Positions 59,601-64,000 of a stretch of DNA of 64,000 bases are shown here, piece after piece; the stretch's first letter is position 1, and the number at the start of each line of letters is the position of its first letter. The translations under genes were made by a program, and so were the position numbers. The stretch is taken from contig NC_062990.1 of the NCBI RefSeq assembly GCF_023078275.1, positions 13,407,549 to 13,471,548 on the forward strand. The letters run 5' to 3'. This DNA is from Leguminivora glycinivorella (Eukaryota; Arthropoda; Insecta; Lepidoptera; Tortricidae). The notes beneath the pieces were generated by a model. That model was not told where the DNA came from. It was given only the letters and a program-made list of their open reading frames with translations, and ran no database searches.

Positions 59601-62600
59601 TTATTAACAATGTCATGAGCAGCTAACAACAATACAGAAACATGTTTGCAGCTTGCTTCTGTTCCACTACCGGCAGCACACTCACAATGGCACTCTTCTA
59701 TAGAGCCTTCTTTAGTAACTTTGACATCAACCACATATGTTAAACTCTTCATGCTGGCTTTGCACTGCCCACGCAAATAAGTGAATATACCATCAGACGA
59801 ATAACGTGCCGTAACAAGATGCCGAGACTCGTATAAAAGTTTCCCTTTCGGATGAGTGTTGAACCTGTAAAAGAAAATAAAGATTTTAGGCATTTCGTCT
59901 TTAATGATTTACAATATTAATTGAACACAGGGGTGTGTAAGATGTTAATTGAGGAACATACCGTTGAAAATATTCTTGAATTTCATGCAAGCTGATGTTG
60001 GGAATAGGCGAATCAGCGTTAATATCTCTGAAGGTATCAGAGGGTGGGCACGCATATGACCGGTCTTCATGGATATCCAGGGAAGCACCAAAGTTTTGGT
60101 TTCGATCATACGCCTCCAATCTAAAAGAAAATACTGCATTAGGGCATCGAAAATTAAAATTAACACTGAAAATAATCAACATAACCTCAAAAAATTTAAA
60201 TGATTACCTTTGTATCAAAACAGCCTTTTTTCCAGCGACTGATGCATTTCTCCTTCGAAGCTCAGCTTGAAGTTCACGCACAGTCATAAATGAGTACATT
60301 TTAAGCAGTTAATCGCAAGGATTAGGAAATAAATCGCAACCACACACTTGACACGAAACGTAAACAAGGTACAGTCGCTTGGAGCGCCATCTGCTTTGAG
60401 CTTTTAGTTTGCCTCCTAGTTATTTTTGTATAATTACCTACATAAATATTTTTTTATAAAATAAATGGATGGGTAACGTTAGGATGAAAAAGGGATTAAA
60501 AAAAAAGATTACCCATGACGACTCATGCCGTTCCTGAAAACAATATGTTTAATAAGAAGCTGACACCAATTTTTGAGATTATTTTCTCAAACGGACTTCA
60601 GTGTGAGGTATGAGAGGACGCTTGGAGCGGAACATTCGGCGGTGTGGGCGTGCGTTCACCCTATGCAGCGTCGACTCAGAATAGTCAGAACACTTGTCTG
60701 AGCTGCAATAGGGATGACGACTACATAAAAAAATGGCATTCTGTTTAGTCCGTCAGTTAGATCGTCCAAAAATACTGAACACATATATTTCGCATCTTCT
60801 AATTAATGAAAAAATACAAAGATATATATCCTCAAAGTTCCGGAGTGGGGGCTTGTGACGTGACTTCTAAGTAAAAATTGTACCTAGGCGTGACGTCACG
60901 CGAAACTTCAACACACTGTACCGTCGTCATTTTTCGTTTACGAGAAAAAATAAAAAATATATATCTAAAATTCTTTGATAATCTAACTGACGGAGCGTAC
61001 TCCGACTAATTTTTTAGTCGTCTCGCCTATAAACGAGAGTACATGCGCCGTGCGCGAGTGCTACTACGCAACTATGCACTCACTCCTCACCTACGGCGTA
61101 GAATTCTGGGCGCGCGCATCGGAATGGAACCGGGTGTTCGTCATGCAGAAGCGTGCAGTCCGGATTATAGCCGGTAAACCAACAGACGCCCCAGCACGGG
61201 AACTTTTCCGGGACCTCAAAATACTCCCACTGCCTTGCCTTTACCTGTACCAAGTGGCGGTTTTCACACGAGAAAATATGAATAAGTTCAAACTAAAGGG
61301 CACTAACAATAACTACCCCCTCCGTAGCAACGCTCATTCTAACAGACTGATCGGCGAACCATGCAAACTCGCTAAGTCCCAGCGATCGGTCTACTACACG
61401 GGAGCGGCCGTTTACAACCGCGTACCCGATAATATCAAAAACGCAACTACCATCGCGGGTTTCAAATTCAAATTAAAAATGTGGCTCATGGCCGAGCTTT
61501 TCTACGACTACGCGGAATACTTTAAGGTAGCTTAAAAGTCCTCTGCGCAATCACGACACACATTCATTTATATAAGAATATTATTCTTGTCAATTCAAGT
61601 CGAACCATACTCGACCTTACTCATTGTGTAATTGAAATTATGATGAAATTAATTAATACTAATTAAAAATATTTTCCTACTGTTTAACTTTAGGTACGAC
61701 CTGTAACTTTTTTGTTATTAATAAAGAATTGTATTGTATTGTATTGTATTGTACAACGTTTTTTATACAAATAATAAAAGCGAAAATGCACCGATCATAA
61801 AAAATATACTATAATGTATAATTATATTGTATTATTATTGATAATTTACCGAAAGTATAGATTGTAAGTAAAAACTAAAATATTTATGACATTTCGTTTT
61901 ATTATTGTTCTAATACTGATGCCATTTTCAGTATAGGGGTGCATGAATGATCTGTGAGATATGAAATACTTAGTAGATTCTGTAAGACTTATTTACTTAT
62001 AAATTGAAATAGATATCATACATGAAAGAAAAAACGGCAAGGCCCACTGGTGGCCGAGCCGGGAATCGAACCCGGGTCTTCAGCTTACGCGGCTAACGTC
62101 TTTACCACTAGACCACACGCCCGCAAAAAAATAATTTGATTTGTTCCCTAGTTGTTATTTACTTATGTTAAAATTAAAACTTAGCTTTCCTAAAATATTT
62201 GTAAAATATCAGGGAGTAGTTAAATAAATACATTATAAAAATTAAAAAGTGGTTTATACATACGATTGTACTCACGTTATTATATCGCGACTGTTGCGAC
62301 ATGTTTAGGGTCACTTAGTACCGTATATTGATTAAATAGTTTAGAGAACATTGTTTTGACCGTTATAGGCTGAATATTTTTTGAGTTATTTATACCCATA
62401 ATTAATCGTGCTTGGCTTATTTAAAAAAAAATATTATTACACTATGACTGCCTCCACCGCCGCCGCCACCGCCACCGCCATTGCCACCGCCATCCGCATA
62501 ATAGTCGTCATTATTATTGGCATAGTCTTGGCCTCCGTTGCCGCTTCCACCGCCAGATCCACCGCCTCCGCTGCCTCCGCTGCCACCTCCACCGCCGCCA

Positions 62601-62692
62601 CCTCCGCTTCCGCCCCCGCTTCCGCCTCCGCTTCCGCCTCCGCTACCGCCTCCGCTTCCGCCTCCGCCGCCACCTCCGCCACCTCCACCGCC
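34910..62692 (-). CDS. Gene B: Gly/His/Trp-rich micro-exon protein, at least 52 exons
   Basis: Span of a spliced minus-strand gene whose first exons lie beyond the right edge; no signal-peptide exon was found between 62.7 and 64 kb. At least 52 exons encode about 700 residues over 28 kb. Apart from two large Gly-rich exons and the terminal exon, sizes run 3-57 nt and cluster at 24 nt. All are phase 0, and acceptors are mostly TTTTCAG. The encoded protein is low-complexity: Gly-rich, then Ser/His/Glu/Lys/Trp-rich octads, then GGGN/GGGH repeats, then Asn/Trp-rich octads, then a Lys/Asn module shared with gene A. Only two cysteines are seen, both in the last exon. I know no named family with this design. 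A secreted structural, adhesive or metal-binding role is inference from composition and from the signal peptide of its paralogue. Confidence 0.78.
35464..39191 (-). CDS. Gene B exons: 3' module shared with gene A
   Basis: In order: 39141-39191 GQAQAQAQAQTVINGPQ; 38922-38930 FTN; 38047-38103 DEIGSQSNVFNYFDKKLRA (donor GTCAGT); 37809-37826 VLAKKK; 37405-37434 LSSISKLSGS; 36244-36276 ITPTQKDEALK; 36006-36008 M (3 nt); 35793-35813 LALVTSS; 35464-35508 EVVNQAKKLTAPLSN. The gene A counterparts, in the same order, are QTVVNGPQ, FVN, DRIG..KLRA, KNKDKKK, LSGPVKKLSAQ, VPNKLKDEAFQ, M, LAYVASQ and ETLKAAQNDGASP. Exon order, phase and often length are conserved while sequence has diverged. This makes both the exon calls and the tandem-duplication origin much firmer. 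Confidence 0.82.
36468..36605 (-). mobile_element. RTE-type LINE 3' end, antisense
   Basis: The minus strand reads DGRPRRRWQHDLDVF, then WPNIALNRDAWKKEREAFA, a stop, QWDTTG, ending in a TAATAATAATA tail. Confidence 0.65.
36860..37125 (+). repeat. Dispersed repeat ('gttgtgttcctgccggtgagtaagg')
   Basis: GC-rich island containing 'gagctcaacgagggtg' and 'cccgtctattg'. Shorter relatives lie at 51995-52100 and 54358-54440. The family was not identified. Confidence 0.45.
37696..37770. repeat. (TA)n microsatellite
   Basis: About 75 bp of almost pure TA directly after the 3' end of a 'tttatgggata' repeat and 39 bp from the gene B exon at 37809. Confidence 0.8.
38262..38276. repeat. Poly-C run
   Basis: About 14 consecutive C residues followed by GGGG, unusual in this AT-rich window; assembly length is unreliable here. 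Confidence 0.6.
38498..38765 (+). repeat. Lepidopteran 'accccc..gaaggggtgttataag' repeat with (CTGT)n
   Basis: 'aacgaaggggtgttataagtt', then a CTGT run at 38560-38610, then 'gaacggatgaaccgattttg' and 'gtgaaaatcggtccact'. A common non-coding moth repeat. Confidence 0.55.
39715..47180 (-). CDS. Gene B exons: Asn/Trp octad block (15 micro-exons)
   Basis: In order: 47157-47180 QESHVTKE; 46712-46735 TRAEYESW; 46603-46623 RNSHQYE; 46179-46202 KNNDFHSW; 45286-45312 WENYGGRQW; 44938-44961 WQSNNMNS; 44498-44515 NTNGGQ; 43146-43172 FSININGEQ; 42736-42759 ININADGQ; 42507-42530 ISTNIYNA (donor GTATTC); 42064-42102 GGGGNGGGGGSHG; 41717-41737 GGGGGTW; 41292-41309 EYQNSW; 41106-41123 GNGNSW; 39715-39738 GTSWGNQW. 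Seven of these end in Trp, with TGG|GTA at the donor. Two have acceptors of the AAG type (TTTGAAG, TTTCAAG at 41717 and 42064). FSININGEQ and ININADGQ are clearly sister exons. Confidence 0.8.
39774..40959 (-). mobile_element. Internally deleted pogo/Tigger-like transposon
   Basis: Terminal inverted repeats 'gtcaaacctggataag' / 'cttatccaggtttgac' flanked by TA. The minus strand keeps a CENP-B/Psq-type helix-turn-helix (KYCDKLKIVNAF, then GKSRNEIQREFNLPESTYYKI, about 40366-40530). It also keeps a C-terminal piece (LNALETVHQYFEYAAVVDQ, about 40068-40307). The DDE catalytic core between them is missing. Both ends carry repeated 'cttatagaggt' motifs. Confidence 0.7.
43263..43780. mobile_element. 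DNA element with (GGAC)n, copy 2
   Basis: Same termini and interior as 32482-33040, with a shorter GGAC run (43703-43727) and small deletions. It lies in the gene B intron between FSININGEQ and NTNGGQ. Confidence 0.7.
45180..45265. repeat. Terminal remnant of SINE family 2
   Basis: 'tagtgtgactacttg' and 'aatttgatttgttccctagt' joined without the tRNA-like core. It ends 21 bp from the exon at 45286. Confidence 0.45.
46789..46851. repeat. Short near-perfect palindrome
   Basis: Arms of about 26 bp ('tataaaaatgagttggtgta' and its complement) around 'catagtacatag', with a single-base indel, in a gene B intron. Confidence 0.7.
47305..47871 (-). CDS. Gene B giant GGGN/GGGH repeat exon, 189 codons
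   Basis: Acceptor TTTTCAG, then DNTDING, then about 40 tetrads GGGN or GGGH, then GGG-rich sequence and a terminal SESWRW before donor GTAACT. It is 567 nt and phase 0 on both sides. The N and H tetrads occur in runs, as expected from unequal exchange or slippage of a 12-bp unit. The correct reading is the minus-strand Gly frame. The overlapping Pro-rich, Ala/Ser and Met/Ala/Glu frames are shadows of the same repeat. The exon is an order of magnitude larger than its neighbours, like a micro-exon expanded by tandem repeat growth. Confidence 0.85.
48001..48053. repeat. Perfect short palindrome
   Basis: 25-bp arms without mismatch ('tcagttcaaaactttacctt' continuing 'ttgca', then its complement) and a 3-nt loop. 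It lies in the intron between the giant Gly exon and the DDNNNSGG exon at 48119. Confidence 0.8.
48119..53946 (-). CDS. Gene B exons: His/Trp octad block (19 micro-exons)
   Basis: In order: 53914-53946 STKVMNLHKSY; 53834-53842 NSH; 53425-53442 YDAKNG; 53283-53306 WKKHGKNE; 52747-52770 EEHERHTQ; 52324-52347 MSEEAHHS; 51887-51910 FEEENHKD; 51344-51367 WNEAKHKK (donor GTTTGT); 50863-50883 WHEDRKK; 50157-50171 WDHNN; 49469-49504 HKGGKHKHHHHD; 49354-49377 WTENDHKD; 49130-49153 WHSKHHEH; 49022-49045 WHHESHDR; 48913-48936 YSKESEKH; 48514-48540 WSREQSEKH; 48393-48413 KSNESGG; 48258-48281 DDNNNSGG; 48119-48142 DDNNNSGG. The last two encode the same octapeptide from nearly identical DNA, so they are a recent exon duplication. 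Most are 24 nt with TTTTCAG|TGG starts. They look like serial copies of one ancestral 24-nt exon. His clusters could bind metal (inference). Confidence 0.8.
49676..49862. repeat. Hairpin MITE
   Basis: 'gccggcgtatcatgctttca' pairs with 'tgaaagcatgatacgccggc', continuing 'attttatcactta' / 'taagtgataaaat'. Confidence 0.65.
50535..50788 (+). mobile_element. SINE (family 1) with tRNA-like head
   Basis: Head 'gcgggcgggcgac..ccgcgagttcgaagcccggc' (B box GAGTTCGAAGCCC), body 'cggaacttatgtgcgaaatgtc', 'catcgtgaggaaac' and 'cttcgggttggaaggtcag'. Reference copy for the fragments at 1144, 3583 and 12085 (and a stub at 54255-54310). Confidence 0.7.
50985..51300 (-). mobile_element. Retroelement-derived ORF fragment
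   Basis: The minus strand keeps a 93-codon frame including ATYDFVPVAVETAGPWG and AQQVSISG. This GC-rich motif block recurs at the C-terminus of retroelement polyproteins in many animals; the exact clade is not certain. It ends 44 bp short of the gene B exon at 51344. Confidence 0.45.
52545..52700 (-). mobile_element. tRNA-like SINE (family 2 relative)
   Basis: 'aagtagtcacactac' end, then a minus-strand tRNA-like box 'ccggattcgaaccagcatctc'. Not a functional tRNA. Confidence 0.45.
54358..54645 (+). repeat. Composite of dispersed repeat and LINE 3' fragment
   Basis: Parallels 52005-52300 in layout: 'aacgagagtgcggtgtgctgg', then 'ctatgtcctttgagtcgtc'-type sequence, then 'gtgtacaagtttctaatggg' and the UTR 'gcgtccatag..ttacggtgac'. 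Both copies contain a 'tacactcctttttgct' hairpin. Confidence 0.5.
54766..55116. mobile_element. 351-bp MITE, copy 2
   Basis: Same termini, arms and exact length as 21576-21926, with the interior in the opposite orientation. It lies in a gene B intron. Confidence 0.7.
55329..62290 (-). CDS. Gene B exons: Ser-rich block
   Basis: In order: 62276-62290 SRYNN (weak acceptor GCAACAG, least certain); 60513-60533 ERHESSW; 56675-56704 NSSSSHSESS; 56022-56039 SWNSSW; 55818-55835 FVGDIN; 55329-55352 SSHGSGGS. The intron between 60513 and 56704 contains the two-gene DNA transposon. ERHESSW and SWNSSW end in TGG directly before GTAAT, a boundary style seen again in the Trp block at 39-46 kb. Confidence 0.7.
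55415..55570. repeat. Small inverted-repeat element
   Basis: 'atcgtcactacttttaa' pairs with 'ttaaaagtagtgacgat'. Adjacent to the 55630-55790 hairpin. Confidence 0.45.
57053..58597 (+). CDS. THAP-domain DDE transposase
   Basis: Two exons, 57053-57236 and 57318-58597 (GTAAGT..TTTCAG), giving 487 residues. Residues 1-80 are a THAP zinc finger: C-x5-C (CSALDC), HAFPKDPKRRKAW, C-x2-H (CSMH), closing AVPSIF at 74-79. After a Ser/Thr-rich linker come a helix-turn-helix (FELSKFFNVSTTTVSNIF) and a DDE_4-type catalytic core. Likely catalytic residues are D320 (ILDATE), D395 (LADRGF) and E442 (HIERII). It cuts and pastes the element DNA in the nucleus. The start is the first Met before the THAP Cys; an upstream in-frame Met is not needed by the domain. 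Confidence 0.8.
58604..60299 (-). CDS. SAP-SWIM-YqaJ nuclease-like protein of the transposon
   Basis: Three exons, 60208-60299, 59962-60120 and 58604-59864, joined at GT/AG sites in frame; 503 residues. A SAP-type DNA-binding helix pair comes first (LQAELRRRNASVAGKK, about 9-24). A SWIM zinc motif follows (CHCEC..SCKH, about 142-158). The YqaJ/PD-(D/E)XK fold comes last: E351 (GKIHE), D385 (AASPDG), E395 and K397 (VEVKCPY). All catalytic positions are present, so it may be active. Its function is unknown; it may process transposon ends or replication intermediates (inference). Confidence 0.75.
60748..60996. repeat. 250-bp MITE
   Basis: 'tccgtcagttagatc' at the left pairs with 'atctaactgacgga' at the right. 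The interior contains 'gtgacgtgacttc'. It directly precedes the Jockey fragment. Confidence 0.5.
61025..61755 (+). mobile_element. 5'-truncated Jockey-like LINE
   Basis: An intact 161-codon frame (61050-61535) encodes the reverse transcriptase C-terminus: MHSLLTYGVEFWARAS, VFVMQKRAVRIIAG, ARELFRDLKILPLPCLYLYQ. The UTR follows, ending in AATAAAG and the (TTGTA)n tail at 61732-61752. It is more recent than the 9285 copy, judging by its open frame. Confidence 0.75.
61985..62160 (-). mobile_element. SINE (family 2), best copy
   Basis: The minus strand reads 'gcgtgtggtctagtggtaaa' (A box) and 'cccgggttcgattcccggct' (B box), then a tail shared with 8405-8670. tRNA-like but embedded in a repeat, so not a tRNA gene. 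Confidence 0.65.
62441..62692 (-). CDS. Gene B Gly/Ser-rich exon, 84 codons
   Basis: Acceptor ATTTAG, donor GTAATA, 252 nt, phase 0. It begins with a poly-Gly run broken by GGGS units. A short non-Gly island, QDYANNNDDYYADG, follows, then poly-Gly again, ending GGSHS. The coding strand is a degenerate GGN repeat, and the Ala/Val and Ala/Ser-rich ORFs overlapping here are frame shadows. This is the most 5' exon of gene B in the window. Confidence 0.7.
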
Positions 62693-62699
62693 CTAAATA

Positions 62700-62975
62700 T
62701 AAAGACATACACTGAAATAAAAAGAACTATGCAAATTTTGCATAGTGACTTTTGAGGTCATAATGAACAATTTTTTTAAATGGGACCAATGATGAAATCA
62801 CAAAAAAATTTGGCCGTTTCATACATTTTAACTGTCATAATGCCACTTATTTCTATGGAACAGCCAATTTTTTTTTTACGATTACAGCAACTTTTATTAT
62901 GGAACCAATTCCATAATAAAAGTTGTTCATTATGCCCTCAAAAGTTATTATGCACAATTTGAACGGTCCTTTTTA
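62700..62975. repeat. Inverted-repeat sequence upstream of the Gly/Ser exon
   Basis: A 'caacttttattatgg' / 'ccataataaaagttg' hairpin at 62889-62926 within repeated 'cataatg' sequence ('aggtcataatgaac', 'ctgtcataatgcc', 'cattatgccctca'). Confidence 0.45.
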
Positions 62976-63190
62976 TTTCAGCCTGTATCAGGGGCGGCTC
63001 ACTCCGCGATTTTATCGTCGCGCTACAAGTACCTCCTGGTGGCCGCGAGTTCCCGGCCTAATCAGGGGTGGCGCGCGTTCTCACGGAACGCACGTTCGCA
63101 CTTTCTATTGGTACTTTACTTCGCGAGTTTTTTTTAAGGTTCATATGCGATGTCCGCGTGTGAATGGCTAATAATGCTTAGTTAAATAGA
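62976..63190. other. GC-rich unclassified repeat
   Basis: 'caggggcggctcactccgcg', then 'cgctacaagtacctcctggt' and 'acggaacgcacg'. It looks like a dispersed repeat rather than a gene; the ORF through it has no recognisable domain. Confidence 0.35.
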
Positions 63191-63429
63191 CATCATGAAT
63201 AAAATAGGACAATCTTACACAGATATCTACTATTGATTAAGTCCCAATAAAGTTCAATAAGGCTTGTGATGTTGGGACTTAAACCAATATATATAAATAC
63301 TGTATATATATACCTAGAAAGTACATAAGAAGACTTGAATATAATAGTATAACATTTTATCTGAGTTTGTTTTTTTATCATGCAGAAACGTCTGCGAGCG
63401 ATATAACATATTTTTAAATTAAAGAAAAA

Positions 63430-63545
63430 TTGAAAAATTCACACCTCCGGCAGGACTCTAACCTGCGACCTCTGGCCTTGCCGGGGCCATTTTATCTGAG
63501 TATTAATTCGTTTTAATCCATAGGCAACTCTATCGTCTGACGCTG
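63430..63545 (-). mobile_element. tRNA-like SINE head
   Basis: The minus strand carries 'cgcaggttagagtcctgcc', a B-box-like sequence, within 'ggcaaggccagaggtcg'. Beyond it, to 64000, I see only AT-rich DNA. Confidence 0.4.
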
Positions 63546-64000
63546 CGCACGTGCGGCTCGTTTCTTTGTTAGAATTATGTAGGCATTTAAAAGGCGGCAT
63601 TTCGTGAACATCAAAGCAGTGGGCTTTCTGTACTTGTACTATAATATATTCTGTGCCTGTATAATAAAGAATCATACGTTTGTCGGAATTGTATGTACAA
63701 TTGTACAATAGGGTAGATTTTTCGAGAAGCAAAGAACTTAATATGTATTTGTTTAATCGTTTTTAGAATGTTTATTATATGTTTATGTTGCATTTTTAAA
63801 GAAGTCCTTTAATAGGAGTGATTTTATTAATTATTTCGCTTTATATAAATAAATATGTGTGTATGAATTTTCAACACATATAAAAAAATTAGGGTGCTTA
63901 AGATATTGACATTTTTGACATAAATAAGTTAATTTCTTGTGACATGTGAGGACATGACTGTTATAGCTACTTGATAAAAAGTATTTTTTATAAATATGTA

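Larger units (their letters stand above)
56913..60417. mobile_element. Two-gene DNA transposon (ISL2EU-like), coding-intact
   Basis: Carries a THAP-DDE transposase (+) and a SAP-SWIM-YqaJ protein (-) whose stop codons are only 6 bp apart, tail to tail. Proposed ends: GGGAGAAAAACT at the left and the complement of AGGAGGCAAACT at the right (10/12 match), flanked by AGTT on both sides. The ends are tentative. From memory, a transposase plus a YqaJ-type nuclease is the organisation of ISL2EU-type elements. It sits within one intron of gene B, and both genes read through without stops, suggesting recent arrival. Confidence 0.65.

Noticed and set aside
62408..62755. Ala/Ser-rich plus ORF and Ala/Val/Glu-rich minus ORF at 62.4-62.75 kb
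   Set aside because: Frame shadows of the Gly/Ser exon, which alone fits AG/GT sites in phase 0.

Overview
This is a gene-poor, AT-rich, repeat-laden stretch of insect nuclear DNA. It is almost certainly from a moth or butterfly. The evidence is several families of tRNA-derived SINEs, palindromic MITEs, 5'-truncated RTE and Jockey LINEs with short A/T-rich tails, and the characteristic lepidopteran 'acccctttatgggatacagg' repeats. Almost no long ORF is a host gene. The host genes are split into tiny exons that an ORF search cannot show.

The main content is two tandem, paralogous MICRO-EXON GENES on the minus strand, called here gene A and gene B. Gene A (about 31.84 kb down to 10.93 kb) has a TATA box, a signal-peptide exon, about 40 further exons of mostly 3-57 nt, and a terminal exon with two cysteines, a stop and a poly(A) signal. 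It encodes only about 330 residues over 21 kb. Gene B (62.69 kb down to 34.91 kb, 5' end beyond the right edge) has at least 52 exons encoding about 700 residues. Most B exons are 18-27 nt, with 24 nt the commonest size, and many start or end with tryptophan. Two are much larger Gly-rich exons: 84 codons of Gly/Ser, and 189 codons of GGGN/GGGH repeats. Every exon kept has AG/GT boundaries, a length divisible by 3 and phase 0 on both sides. Seven A exons and one B exon appear to be single codons (3 nt). The last nine or so exons of B match A in the same order, and both genes end in a C-x-F-[ST]-P-x-K-x-Y-(Y)-C motif. They are therefore an ancient tandem duplication. I recognise no named family. 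Signal peptide, low-complexity composition and Gly/His/Trp/Asn/Ser richness suggest a secreted structural, silk-like, adhesive or metal-binding protein, but that is inference.

Left region (1-10.9 kb): two minus-strand exons (701-885, 1285-1408) join in phase and resemble an aerolysin-type beta-pore-forming module. A separate signal-peptide exon lies at 7526-7712 and may or may not belong with them. The rest is mobile DNA: RTE pieces, a 1.5-kb inverted-repeat element (1782-3304) holding about 18 copies of a 12-mer in both orientations, a 3.2-kb foldback, SINEs and a Jockey tail.

Introns and intergenic DNA of A and B carry most of the remaining mobile elements: foldbacks (11166-12791, 14695-15179, 28294-28790), twin 351-bp MITEs (21576-21926, 54766-55116), an internally deleted pogo/Tigger element (39774-40959), and a coding-intact two-gene DNA transposon (about 56913-60417). 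That transposon carries a THAP-DDE transposase on + and a SAP-SWIM-YqaJ nuclease on -, and lies inside a gene B intron. None of these insertions disrupts a called micro-exon.
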